Below are positions 37,301 to 47,732 of a stretch of 64,000 nucleotides of DNA, one piece after another. Numbering within the stretch: the first letter of the stretch is position 1; every line of letters begins with the position of its first letter. Source of the stretch: Mesomycoplasma lagogenitalium (GTDB taxonomy: Bacteria > Bacillota_I > Bacilli_A > Mycoplasmatales > Metamycoplasmataceae); assembly GCF_029854295.1 (NCBI RefSeq), contig NZ_CP122979.1:434001-498000 (forward strand), read 5' to 3'. A program made the position numbers and the translations under genes. The notes under the pieces are model-generated. The model was not told the DNA's origin. It was given only the letters and a program-made list of their open reading frames with translations, and did no database searches.

Positions 37301-38041
37301 ATTACCATTTTTACTACTGTATTTATCAAATAAAATAAAATTTTTAATTAAGTCAATTTCATTTAATCTTTTGCCTAAATAATTAGTTTTTTCAAAAAAT
37401 TCTTGTGCATTAATACCTTCTTCTAATGTTATAACCGATATTATAATTGATGAAAGTTTTTTTCATAGTGAATCTTTACTATTATATTTTAGGTAATTCG
37501 AAATTAACTCGTTAATTACTTTATAGTTTTTATCAATAACAGAAAATTCATCATAATTACCATATCCATTTTTTAATTTTAATAATAAATCGTTTAATTT
37601 TTCTTGATCATCTTTTATTAATTGTAATTTTATTTGCAGATCTTCTGAATCGTTTTTACTATTTGAATTATCTAAATAAATGACTTTTTTTATGTTTTTA
37701 AATAAATCAGAATCCAATTCTTTTTCAATATTATTTAAAAAAGAAATGAAAATTAAAAATAAAGTTGTAATCCTTTGTTGCCCGTCGATTATATGGAATT
37801 CATTGATGGTTGTAAAAGTGTTTTCTTGAAATTGAAATATTTTAAAAACAAAGGTTCCTATGAAATTATAGTTTCTACTTTCTAATATATCTTTTAAAAA
37901 AATTGAAACATCTTCTTCGTTTCAAATATACTTTCTTTGAAATTCTGGAACGATTAATGGTTTTGGATTATCTGAAATATTTTTAATTCATTTTCAAATT
38001 TCGCTTTTTACAGGTAAGTTATTATTTTCCTTATTTTCCAT
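34325..38041 (-). CDS. GmrSD-type (DUF262 + DUF1524) putative type IV restriction enzyme with four C-terminal repeats
   Basis: A 1238-residue single-frame protein. Residues about 15-240 form a DUF262 (GmrS-like) domain: VPEFQRKYIWNEEDV at 31-45 and the hallmark FHIIDGQQRITTLFL with DGQQR at 86-90. Residues about 440-560 form a DUF1524 (GmrD-like His-Me nuclease) domain: TIEHIMPQS with H476, then LNNLGNLTLTG and NSELKDKGFAEKKEEYKKS. GmrSD enzymes cleave DNA carrying modified cytosine. Unlike them, this protein continues with four repeats of about 105 residues at roughly 651-757, 814-919, 986-1094 and 1133-1236 (pattern: aromatic Y-x-N-x-K-x-SF, helix, KM-x-x-A, then ILxFYxIxxxDFSLEI). Repeats 1 and 2 share long identical blocks. 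The -10 box lies 6 nt before the ATG, predicting a leaderless mRNA. It neighbours a capsid remnant, and a defence role is inferred. Confidence 0.85.
34330..36091 (-). repeat. Four protein-level repeats in the GmrSD-type gene
   Basis: Approximate coding spans on the minus strand are R1 36091-35771, R2 35602-35285, R3 35086-34760 and R4 34645-34334. R1 and R2 share a stretch with KALYLNYKNYKFKISSF-like text (one residue differs), also nearly identical in DNA around 35525-35590 and 36010-36080. R3 and R4 are diverged but keep SF, the central helix and the F-x-I-x-x-x-x-F-x-L-x-x end. Confidence 0.8.
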
Positions 38042-38047
38042 TTAAAT

Positions 38048-38053
38048 ATTATA
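38048..38053 (-). promoter_or_regulatory. -10 box of GmrSD-type gene (leaderless)
   Basis: TATAAT on the minus strand with 6 nt to the ATG and no Shine-Dalgarno sequence. Transcription should begin at or beside the start codon. Confidence 0.6.
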
Positions 38054-38117
38054 TAATATTTACCGTTTTTTACCCATAAATATAATTAAATTTGTTTAAA
38101 AGGACATTTTTTTATGT

Positions 38118-38123
38118 ATAATA
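38118..38123 (+). promoter_or_regulatory. -10 box of ppa (leaderless)
   Basis: TGTATAAT (with TG two bases before TATAAT) ends 5 nt before the ATG at 38129. An earlier in-frame ATG at 38114 with AAAGG upstream is a possible alternative start if the promoter lies further back. Confidence 0.6.
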
Positions 38124-38128
38124 ACTTT

Positions 38129-38680
38129 ATGAAAAAAATTGTTACAGTAAATATTGAAATCCCAAAGGGTTCAAATATAAAATATGAATATGATAGAGAA
38201 AATCAACAAATGGTTGTTGATCGAATTTTAAGAGATGGATTTAGATATCCAGCAAACTACGGTTCACTAAGAGAAGCATTAGATTGAGATGGAGATGAAC
38301 TAGATGTTTTAGTATATTCTGAAGAATCTTTTGTTCCAGGAGTTGCATTAAATGCAAGAATTATTGGGGCAATGAAAATGATTGATGATGGTGAAACTGA
38401 TACTAAATTAATTGCTGTTCATGAAGATGATTACCGTTTAGATAATATCAATAGTTTAAACGATTTACCAAAATGATGATTAAGAGAAGTGGAGATTTTT
38501 TTCAGTACTTACAAAAATTGAAAAAAAGTTGGAATTACTTCTGTTAACGGATTTGAAGAAATTGAATGAGCAGTTAAAGAATATCAAGAGTGTGTTGAAT
38601 TAATGAATCAATATGGATCAATGCCTAAAAAAGAATTTATAAAATTAATGATGGAAAAACATCCTGATAAATATAAATAA
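38129..38680 (+). CDS. ppa: Inorganic pyrophosphatase
   Basis: A 183-residue soluble family I pyrophosphatase that hydrolyses pyrophosphate and pulls biosynthetic reactions forward. Hallmarks are [45 protein letters not shown] (Asp cluster binding Mg), and the [19 protein letters not shown] segment. Length is normal. The start at 38129 aligns with other family I enzymes; 38114 would add five residues. It is divergent from the GmrSD-type gene and followed by a terminator. Confidence 0.95.
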
Positions 38681-38686
38681 AATTAT

Positions 38687-38715
38687 AATAATGACTAAAT
38701 CAGTCATTATTTTTT
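38687..38715 (+). terminator. Intrinsic terminator after ppa
   Basis: AATAATGACT (38687-38696) pairs with AGTCATTATT (38702-38711), 5-nt loop, then T5. The -10 box of rnhB begins directly after it. Confidence 0.85.
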
Positions 38716-38716
38716 A

Positions 38717-38722
38717 TATAAT
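38717..38722 (+). promoter_or_regulatory. -10 box of rnhB (leaderless)
   Basis: TATAAT with 6 nt to the GTG start at 38729 and no ribosome-binding sequence between them. Confidence 0.6.
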
Positions 38723-38728
38723 TTAAAA

Positions 38729-39346
38729 GTGAAAAAGAAATTCGATGAAAGTTTTATAAATAAAGATATAAAAATTATTGTAGGATGCGATGAAGTGGGG
38801 AGAGGATGCATAGCTGGTCCGGTTGTTGCCACTTGCATAATTTTAAAAGATAATTTTAATAGTGATTTAATTGATGATTCTAAAAAAATTAATAAGAAAA
38901 AGCATTTTGATTTAGTTAATTTAATAAAGGAAAATTCAATTGAATATCATACTGTTTTTATAAGCGAAAAAATTATTGATGAAATTAATATTTTAAATGC
39001 AACTAAATTGGCAATGGAAAAATCTTTATCTAAATTTCAAACTAAATATGATTTAATTTTAACTGATTACATCAAATTAAATGTTAATAAAAAACAAGAA
39101 AATATCACTAAAGGCGATCAAAAATCTCTCACAATTGCCAGTGCATCATTGATTTCTAAATACACAAGAGATGAATATATGAAAAAACTTCATAAAAAAT
39201 ATCCAGAATACGGTTTTAATACAAATGCAGGATATTTAACAAAAAAACATAAAAATGCAATTTTAAATAACGGAATTTTAGAATGTCATCGACACAGTTT
39301 TGAACCAATTAAAAGTTTAAAAACTAATAATCAGTTATTAAAATAA
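38729..39346 (+). CDS. rnhB: Ribonuclease HII
   Basis: A 205-residue nuclease that removes ribonucleotides from DNA and RNA primers. VGCDEVGRGCIAGPVVA gives the first active-site acids D21 and E22, and LTDYIKLNV plus GDQKSLTIASASLISKYTRDEYM gives the conserved second half. It starts at GTG, supported by the -10 box 6 nt upstream and by the lack of another start nearby. The length is normal. Confidence 0.95.
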   Translation: MKKKFDESFINKDIKIIVGCDEVGRGCIAGPVVATCIILKDNFNSDLIDDSKKINKKKHFDLVNLIKENSIEYHTVFISEKIIDEINILNATKLAMEKSLSKFQTKYDLILTDYIKLNVNKKQENITKGDQKSLTIASASLISKYTRDEYMKKLHKKYPEYGFNTNAGYLTKKHKNAILNNGILECHRHSFEPIKSLKTNNQLLK

Positions 39347-39378
39347 GTTATTATTTATCGAATATATAAAGGAGCAAC

Positions 39379-40206
39379 ATGAAATTAAAAGAAAGAAAAT
39401 ATTACAATGGAATTCATTATTTTATTGATAAAGAAAATCAAGTAGTAAAACTTGAGCAAAATTTCCATCAAAATCTTTTAAAAAATATGGGAACATGAAA
39501 TGGGTTTAAAAAAATTGGAGGTTCATCAATTGGTGATGTTTTGCAAACTGATGCCTATAAATCAGAATTTTTAGCATTTATCAGAATGGCAAAATTGGAT
39601 ATGCCAATTTTAGATACAAAATATATTGATGCTGGGGTTGCAATCGAACCGATGGTAATAAATGTAATTAGAGAAAAATCCAAACAAGAAATTGAAGTTT
39701 TTCCACCAGAAAAATATGCTTATGATTATTTTAAGGGAAAAGATGATATTATCGGCGGAATTCCTGATGGATATATAAAAAAATTGAATATGATTTTAGA
39801 AATTAAAACAACAGGAATTAAAAATCTTGAAAAATGAGAAAATGGTGAAATTCCTGTTGCTTATTTAAAACAAGCACAACTTTATTCATATTTAATGAAT
39901 TGTGACACATTTGCTATTGTTGCTACCTTTTTGCATCCTGAAGATTATGATAATCCCCAAAATTACCCAATAAAAGAAAGAAAAATTAGAACATATAAAT
40001 TCAAAACTAATGTTGCTCAAATTGAAGATGATATTCAAAAAATAAAAAAATGATATACACATTATACTAATTTAGGAATTTCTCCTAAATATAATCAAAA
40101 AATTGATGGTGAACTACTAGATTATTTAGAATGCAGAAATCAACAGGAGTGAAATGATTTATTAAAAAAATGACAAATTTTAGGAAAGGTTAAAATAAGT
40201 GAATAA
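39379..40206 (+). CDS. Putative PD-(D/E)XK nuclease (MAGa7180-type)
   Basis: A 275-residue cytoplasmic protein with a YqaJ/RecB-like nuclease core. GSSIGDVL and IEPMVINVI lie in the first half; GGIPDGYIKKLNMILEIKTT near residues 132-151 provides Asp and ExK; then AYLKQAQLYSYLMNC gives the QxxxY motif. I recall a mycoplasma family named MAGa7180 putative nuclease with this form. AAAGGAG precedes the ATG. The stop lies inside the next gene, which is also nuclease-like, so they may act together in repair or defence. The substrate is not known. Confidence 0.78.
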
Positions 40207-42040
40207 AGAGTATATAACATATAATCATTTTTTAAAACTTAATACTAGTCAAAAGTATTTTATTTGAAACAAATTACCAATTGATAAGCTAAATAATGAA
40301 ATTGATAGCGAAGAAAATTTAGAGACATTTTGAGATTTTAATCATCAAATTGATATCGAAAGCGAATTAGATGTAAGTATGGTGGAAACTAGAGCATCAG
40401 TTTTTCTAGAAGTTGAAAGAGCATTTGAAAATAAAATCACCAATTTATATGGTATAGAAAATGTTTATGTTGTTAGATCTAAGACAACAGAAAGTGCAAT
40501 AATCGAAACAAAAGAAGCACTTTTAGCAAATAAATATAAATGTATTTTATATCCAGTTTTTGAATATAAAAATGCTATTGCCAAACCAACATTAATCGAT
40601 TTAGAAAAAAATAAATTATCAAATCTTAAATTATCAACTTCCACTAAAAGAAAAGATATTTTAAAACCTTATTGAGATTTTTGAATTACTAAACAAAGTT
40701 TGAAAATAGATGATATTTCTTATTATTTAATAAAAATAAACGAAAATCCGATAAAAGATGCAAAAGACTTTACTGAAATATTTTGTATCAATACTAATAA
40801 AAGTAAAAAAGTTTTTACCGACAAGCAAAAAAAAGAGTTAGAAAAAACTAATGATTTATTTTTTTATAAAACATTATTGACCCAACAAGGAATAACTTAT
40901 AAAGAATATAAAAAATTTTCAAATAATTTTAGAAATTTTGATAACAATCTTTTTAATATTATTTCTTCAAGAACTATTGAAGGAGTTTCTAAAAAAGATA
41001 GTTTTTTCCAAATCATAGAAATAAATGATGCCATTGAGCAGATTAATGAAGCTAAAAAAATTAGTGATTATCAAGAAATTAGCGAATTAGATAATACAAT
41101 TTTTGACTCTAACAGTCAATTTGATCAATTATTAAAAATAAGTGAACCATCTTTATATGGTTATAGTGGTACAATTTTTAAAAAAGATAAAATTATTGAT
41201 TTAATTAATAATAAACATTTTAATTCAATCGATAATCAACTTCAAGATTTTTATTTATATAAAATGCTTAAAGAAAATAAAATTTTAGTTTTTAAAGACA
41301 GCGAAGTTGAAAAACACTTAGAAAATTTAAATAATATTAATAAAAGAATTATTTGATATGATTTTGAAGGTTTTTCACTTCCTTATTCACCAATGAACGG
41401 AATTCAGCCATATCAACAAATGGTTTTTCAACTTTCAATTAAAGAAACATATAAAGGTAAAATAACTGAAAATACATTCGATAGTGAAAATGTTGTTTAT
41501 GATCCTCAAAAAATTTCAGCTCAAACATTTGTTGAAATAATTACAAGAATTTATGCAAATAAAGCCGATTATTATGTTGTCTTTAATCAAGGATATGAAA
41601 ATACTAGAATTAGAGAAATGTTGAAAATAATTGAAAATGAAGATCCGAAAAATTATTTAAAAATCAAAGATTATGTTTTGTGAATTAAAAATAATACAAT
41701 TGATTTAGCCGATTTTTTTAGTGGTTATTCTGAAAAAAATAAAAATTTACCTTTTATTTTTATTCCCGAACTAAAAGGATTTTATAGTATTAAAAAAATT
41801 GAAAAATATATTACAAAACACAATATTAATTTAAATCATTTAATTACTCCTTATTCAGAATTAGAAATTCAAAATGGAGTAAGTGCTATGAGTAAGGCGA
41901 TAGCTAGATATATCGGTTCTATTGGTGATAAAGAATGAAATGAAGTGAAAAAAGAACTAAAAAAATATTGTGAAAATGATGTAATGGCAATGATTATGGT
42001 ACATGATTTTATTAATTGAATAATAAAAAAATCAAATTAA
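40199..42040 (+). CDS. DUF2779-family protein with exonuclease-like domain
   Basis: A 613-residue protein. The N-terminal half has a Cas4/RecB-like look (YNHFLKLNTSQKYFIW; E/K-rich strand ALLANKYKCILYPVFEYKN). The C-terminal half has IIWYDFEGFSLPYSP near residue 380 (D-x-E), YVVFNQGYENTRIREM, NTIDLADFF and CENDVMAMIMVHDF, which fit a DEDD/RNase T-like exonuclease and the DUF2779 family. Start GTG is chosen for AGGAAAGG upstream; it overlaps the previous gene by 8 nt. Function is unknown; combined nuclease activity is inferred. Confidence 0.75.
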
Positions 42041-42092
42041 AAATATTTAAATTTTTACTTTAGTTATTAGATTTTAAAAAGGGTGAAATAAA

Positions 42093-42842
42093 ATGAATAT
42101 AATTGATCAGTTTTTACCAGAATTTTTAGGTACATTAATATTAGTATTTTTCGCTAATGGTGTAGGATATAGTACTTCAGCTCAAAAAATGTTTGCCAGT
42201 TCTTCATCATCTAAATGATTATTAATTTCTTTCACTTGTGGTTTTGGACTATTTATAGCAATTATTATTGCTTATTCTTTAAACGGTGTTGCACATTTAA
42301 ATCCTGCAATTTCTATTTATTTTTCTATTTATCAAAAACAACCGTTGTTTTTATTATTAATTATTTTTCAATTTTTAGGTGCTTTTAGTGCCCAAATTAT
42401 TTTAAATTTCATTAACTGAAAACACATTCAAGTTACAGATTTAGTTTCTATTAGAAATTCTCATTGTACTTTTCCAGCGTTTGCAAACAAAGAAAAAGCT
42501 ACTATTTTTAATTTTTCTTATGAGCTGATTGCTACTATGATGTTAATTGGTTTTTTATTAGCCTCTGAAAGAGGTATTAATAAACAAATTCTTTCTGGCT
42601 TGGGGCCAATTCCTGTATCAATTCTTGTCGTTGTAATAGGGATGGCAATTGGATCGTCAACAGGTTTTGCATTAAATCCAGCTCGGGATTTAGGTCCGAG
42701 AATTATTTATCGATTAATGGAATTAACTATTTTAAAAAAGCGAAAAGATCAACATATTGGTGCTAATTGATCGTATTCCTGAATCCCCACTTTAGCCCCT
42801 ACTATGGCAGGAATAATAATTGGACTTTTTGCACTTATATAA
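42093..42842 (+). CDS. glpF: Glycerol uptake facilitator (aquaporin family)
   Basis: A 249-residue MIP-family channel with six membrane segments and two NPA half-helices: HLNPAIS (N70-A72) and ALNPARDLGPR (N195-A197). Asp199 after NPAR is characteristic of glycerol channels rather than water channels. Glycerol feeds lipid synthesis and, in many mycoplasmas, peroxide production. AAAGGGTG precedes the ATG. No glpK or glpO gene is nearby. Confidence 0.92.
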
Positions 42843-42857
42843 AATAGTAATTTAAAT

Positions 42858-42906
42858 AAAAAAAAAAAAAAAATAGATTGACTTAAATGAAGCAATCTGT
42901 TTTTTA
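42858..42906. terminator. Poly-A tract and hairpin between glpF and nfo
   Basis: A run of 16 A (42858-42873) is followed by AGATTG-A-CTT pairing with AAG-CAATCT (one bulged A) and then a T tract. The A and T runs on either side allow it to terminate both converging genes. Confidence 0.7.
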
Positions 42907-42913
42907 TTTTATT

Positions 42914-43744
42914 TTAATCAAGTTTTAGTAAATATTCAATTTCTTGATCGTAAATTGGCCCTTCATCTTTTCATGGGGTTTCTAAAATTATTGGAATATT
43001 ATCAAATAGAGGATCATGAACAATTTTTTTTAATATTTTTTTATCTATATATCCTTCACCAATATTAGCATGGCGATCTTTATGGGAGTTTAAGGGGTTT
43101 TTTGAATCGTTTAAGTGAATTACTTTTAAATATTTTAAAACACCTTTTTCTTTTATAAGATTAATGAATTCATCATATTTTTCTAAATTATATCCTGCAT
43201 CTCAAATATGACATGTATCTAAACAAATTCCTTTTCGATCGCTTTTAATGTTTTTCATCATATAAATTAATTCATCAAAATTAGTTCCAATTTCAGTCCC
43301 TTTACCCGACATTGTTTCAATAATAATTTCAACATTTTTAGTTTTTTCTAAAATATAATTTATTGATTTAATTAACTGCTCAATTGATTCTTGTCTAGTA
43401 AATGAAGTATGTGAACCGGGGTGTAAAACCAAATATTTTGCACCAATATAATTCATTCTTTCAATTTCTTCGATTAAAAAATTAATTGCAAATTCAGATT
43501 TTTCTGGATTTGCTACATTAGTAATATAAGGAGCATGTACAACTATATCAGTTGGAGAAATTAAATCTTTAAATTCACTTAAATATTCGTACAATTTATA
43601 ATTTTCTACATTTGTTCTTAATGTTGTTTGTGGAGCTCCTAAATAAATCATCGCACAATTTGCGCCATTTTTTAATGATTCTTCTATTGCACCATATAAA
43701 TAATTAGGTTTTTTAAATGAAACATGAGATCCTAATTTAATCAT
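42914..43744 (-). CDS. nfo: Endonuclease IV (AP endonuclease)
   Basis: A 276-residue zinc-dependent AP endonuclease that cuts DNA at abasic sites in base-excision repair. The family motifs appear in order: [54 protein letters not shown] and [24 protein letters not shown]. Metal ligands His, Glu and Asp lie in these blocks. AAAGGAG precedes the ATG. Together with ung (49174) and rnhB it gives the window three DNA-repair enzymes. Confidence 0.97.
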
Positions 43745-43753
43745 TTTACTCCT

Positions 43754-44527
43754 TTATAAATTGTAAATAAATTCATTTATATCTTTTATTTCAATTATTA
43801 AGTTTTTGAATTTATGTTCTAATATTTTTTTAAAATAATTGCAGTTAACTTTTTCAATTAAATGCGGAACTATCAGCAAATTTAATTTAAGTTCATTAAC
43901 AGTTAAAAGTTCATTTCATTTTAAATCGGATGTAATATATAAATCCGCTTTAAATTGCTTTTTGATTTTTAAAAGATTTTCAATTCCTGCTGATCCTGGC
44001 AAAATGGCAATCTTTTGAACTTTTAAATTATTTTTTACATTGCTTTGCATTGAATTAAAATTAAAAGCATTTTTTAAATCATTGATTATTTCATTAAATT
44101 TTGTTGCTTTTTCTAATTTTACCAAAGCATTAAAGCGATCTGAACTTTCTATATGTGCATCTCATTTTAAAAAATTGATAATTTGTTTTACACCGGTATT
44201 TGGTAAAAAATCGAAATTAGTGTGTGCTGAAAAAACATTAATTTGATTTTTTTTGATTAACTTATGCATTTGTTTTTTATGAGGTTCTTTTTCAAATGTA
44301 TTTTTTAAAAATCCTTTATAAAATAAAAAAGTATGATAATTCAAAATAAAATCAAATTTATTTTCTAATGCGTATTTTAAAACATCTTTTGTTAAATCGA
44401 GTGAAATTAAAATTTTTTTAATTTCTTTATCAAAAAAATAAGAAGAACCCACTGTATCTCATTCTTCTTTAATTTCTTGTGGAAATTTTGAATCAAGAAA
44501 AGCGATAATTTCTTTGCTATTAACCAT
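43754..44527 (-). CDS. Nif3-like (YqfO) dinuclear-metal protein, degenerate site
   Basis: A 257-residue protein of the Nif3/YbgI family. ILISLDLTKDVLKYALENKFDFILNYHTFLF corresponds to the first metal motif (usually HHP; here NYHTF, one His lost), and VFSAHTNFDFLPNTGVKQI to the second. The end, ILPGSAGIENLL and ADLYITSDLKWNELLTV, matches the conserved GSGxG and ADxxxTGExKYH region, again altered. Biochemical function of the family is unsettled. It starts immediately after the rpoD stop; that pairing is common in Firmicutes and mycoplasmas. Confidence 0.85.
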
Positions 44528-45856
44528 TTAATCACCTTGCATATAATCTTTTAATTTTCTTTTCTTTTGGGTATGTTTTAATTTTTTTAAAATTTTCGAT
44601 TCAATTTGTCTAATTCTTTCTTTTGTAACTCCTCGTTCATCAGCTAATTCATCTAAACTATGAATACGATATTTGTTGCCGTTTTCATCCTCTCCAACAC
44701 CATATCTTTTCATAATCATTTTTCGTTCATCTTCTTCTAAATTATTTTGCAACATTTCATTTAAAATTGATGCCAGTTCTTGTGAAGCAGCAAAATCAAT
44801 TGGGGATATAACACTTTCATCTTTAATAAAATCAGAAAAAAATGAATCATCTTCTTTTCCAATTGGTTTATCTAATGAAATTGGATCAATGTTGATCTTT
44901 CTTATATATTGTACTTTTTCAGCTGTAAAATCATCTTCCATTCTTTCAGCTATTAATTCATCAGTTGGTTTATGACCTAATTCTTGCTGTAATTCTCTTT
45001 CAATTTTAGTTAATTTATTGATTGTTTCAACCATATGAACAGGAACTCTAATAATTCTCGCTTGATCAGCTACTGCTCTTGTAATTGCTTGTCTAATTCA
45101 TCAAGTGGCATATGTGGAAAATTTATATCCCATTTCAAATTCATATTTAGAAACTGCTTTTAAAATTCCTGCATTACCTTCAGAAATTAAATCAATAAAA
45201 GCTAATCCTCTATTTTTATATTTTTTAGCATTATTAATTACTAATCTTAAATTTCTATTAATAAGTGTATGACGGGCTTTTCTCCCTTTTCTTCCGCCTC
45301 TTTTAATATCTTTAGCTAGTTTTACTTCTTCTTCTGGAGTTAATAATTTACCATATTTACCAATTCACCTCATATATCATTTAATAATGTCATTTGTTTC
45401 AGTTAATTTGTTTCTTAGTTGTGAATCAGTTAAATTAAAATTATCTTCTTCCTCGCCATCTTCTAGAAGTAAATCATCGTCGTTATCATAGTCTTTTAAA
45501 TATAAATCAGAATCATCATCATCAAAATCCATATCATCTAAATCATCAATTACATTTTTCTTGCTTTTTGATTTTTTAGAACTACTTTTAAATTCTTTTT
45601 TAAAATCATCTTCATCAACATCCTCAAGATCGCCTTCATCAACTTCGGGTTTTAAAATTTTTTCACTTAATAATAATGAAAAAAGATCATCCGCCTCATC
45701 ATCATCAACGAAATATTTTTTAGAATTAATGAATTTATAAACCTCTTCTTGAGTTAAAAATTTGTTCTTTTTTCCTTTTTTCTTTTCTAACTCCTTTTTC
45801 AGTGCCTCTACTAAAATTTCATAGTTTTTATTATTTTTTATGATTTTGTCAGACAT
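44528..45856 (-). CDS. rpoD: RNA polymerase primary sigma factor
   Basis: A 442-residue sigma-70 factor. After an acidic region (about 60-150, Asp/Glu-rich) comes region 1.2 (RWIGKYGKLLTPEEE), region 2 (ARHTLINRNLRLVINNAKKY and [42 protein letters not shown]), region 3 and region 4 (HSLDELADERGVTKERIRQIESKILKKL). It directs RNA polymerase to promoters with TATAAT -10 boxes. GTGGAGAG precedes the ATG. It lies downstream of dnaG, the classical macromolecular-synthesis operon order. Confidence 0.97.
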
Positions 45857-45930
45857 TTAACTCTCCACTTCTTAATAATTTTTTTATAATGTTTAATAAT
45901 AAAAATTAAATATAAAAATTATATCATATT

Positions 45931-47712
45931 TTACTTTTTAACTTTATTTTTTTCACTCATATTAATAGAAATTTTTAATAATTGGTCAATTCTGCTGTTT
46001 AAAATTTTTCTTTTTTCTGGATCTTGTTCATTTTCAAGTTCTTTTTCTTTTTCTTTAATTAATTTAGTTATTTCAATTTTTCGATTTTTATATATTTTAT
46101 CATTGTAATCTAAAATTGCGCTGTCTCAATCATTTTCGTCGTTAAATGTAATAGTCGAATAAAGATTATTTTTATTTAATTTTTTTAAAATTTCATCTTT
46201 ATTATTAGTTGCTAAAATATCATTAATTATTTTTTTATCATTAACATTGAAATCAATGTCATCTTTTTGCTTAAGATAAAGTTCTCTCATTTGTGGAATT
46301 AAGGCAATTGATGTAATTATTTCCGCTCTTTTTCTATTAAATTCAATGTTAAATTTATTATGAATATTATTGTTTAAAATTATTTTATTAAAATTATTAT
46401 TGTCATTTTGAAAACTATTTTCTGCTCTAATAATTTTGTTATTTTTATATTTATTAATACTTTTTTCAATAATTAATGCAGGTATTTTTAAATCAGTTTC
46501 AATTTTTTTTAAATAGATTTCTTTTTCTCTTCAATCACTATTTTCCAAAAATATTAATAAGTCGTTAATGAAATTATCAACAGTAATAAAATTATTTATG
46601 TCGACATTAGTTGATAAAATGTTATACATATAGGATAAAGGTGAGATTCTTTTTTTAATTAAATTAATTAACTCTTGTTTTCCAAATTTATTTAAATATT
46701 CATCAGGATCGAAATTTGTGTCGTTATTCACTATTTCAACTTTAACATTATTTTTTATTAAAATTGATAATGATTTTTTAGTAGCTTCAATTCCGGCGCG
46801 ATCACCATCTAGCATCAAAATTACATTATATTTTTTTAATAAATCAACATGATCTTGAGTTAATGCAGTTCCCATTAATGCAATTGAATTTTTAAAATTT
46901 GCTTTGTATAAAGCTATTACATCCATAAAACCTTCACAAATGATAATTTCATTATTAAGAGGAATATGATTTTTAGCATTATGAAAATTATATAAAATTT
47001 TTGATTTTGAAAATAAATTATTTTGTGATGAATTTAAATATTTTGTTGATTTAGCATCAGATTCTAAAACTCTAGCAGAAAAACCAACGGTATCGCCATT
47101 TTCGTTTTTAATAGCAAATGTAACCCTATTTTTAAAAAATACTGAGTTATTTTCAGTTATTAATGAACTGTTAATTAATATATCTTCACTATTATTTTTC
47201 ATCTTCATTATTTTTAAAAAATTAGGAGAATCATAAGCATATCCTATTTCAAATTCGTTTATTAGATCTTCTGTTAATTTTCTAGATTTAATAAACGAAT
47301 TTAATTTATCTTCTTGATTTATTAATTGAAATAATGATAATTTAAAATATGAATTAGCATCTTCATTTGCTTTAATCATTTTTCTTTGATAATCAGTATA
47401 TTCAGGTTCGTTATTTTTAAATTGATTTAAATTTAATTCTAAATTAAATTGCTCATTTAATAAATTTATTGCATTAATATAATTTAAGGAATTAAATTTC
47501 ATCACAAAATCAATTACAGTTCCCGATTCTTGACAACTAAAACACTTGAAAATTTTTTTGCTTGGAGAAACAGTTAATGAAGGATTGTTATCACCGTGAA
47601 AAGGACAAATTCCTACATAATTATTTCCTTTTTTTTGTAAAGGAATAAAAGAAGATATTGCCGATACAATATCTACATTTTCTATTATTTTTTTACTTAT
47701 ATTTTCATTCAT
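45931..47712 (-). CDS. dnaG: DNA primase
   Basis: A 593-residue primase that makes RNA primers for replication. CHC2 zinc ligands C36, H39, C57 and C60 are visible in CPFHGDNNPSLTVSPSKK and FKCFSC. The Toprim core has IIICEGFMDVIALYKA and NVILMLDGDRAGIEATKKSL. The C-terminal helicase-binding part is Asn/Lys-rich and diverged. AAAGGGAGA precedes the ATG. It ends 74 nt before rpoD, with which it is probably cotranscribed. Confidence 0.97.
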
Positions 47713-47732
47713 ATTTCTCCCTTTTAATTCAC

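Noticed and set aside
42858-42873. Poly-A tract of 16 as a phase-variation switch
   Set aside because: It lies beyond the stop codons of both converging genes, so length changes would not alter a frame or promoter.
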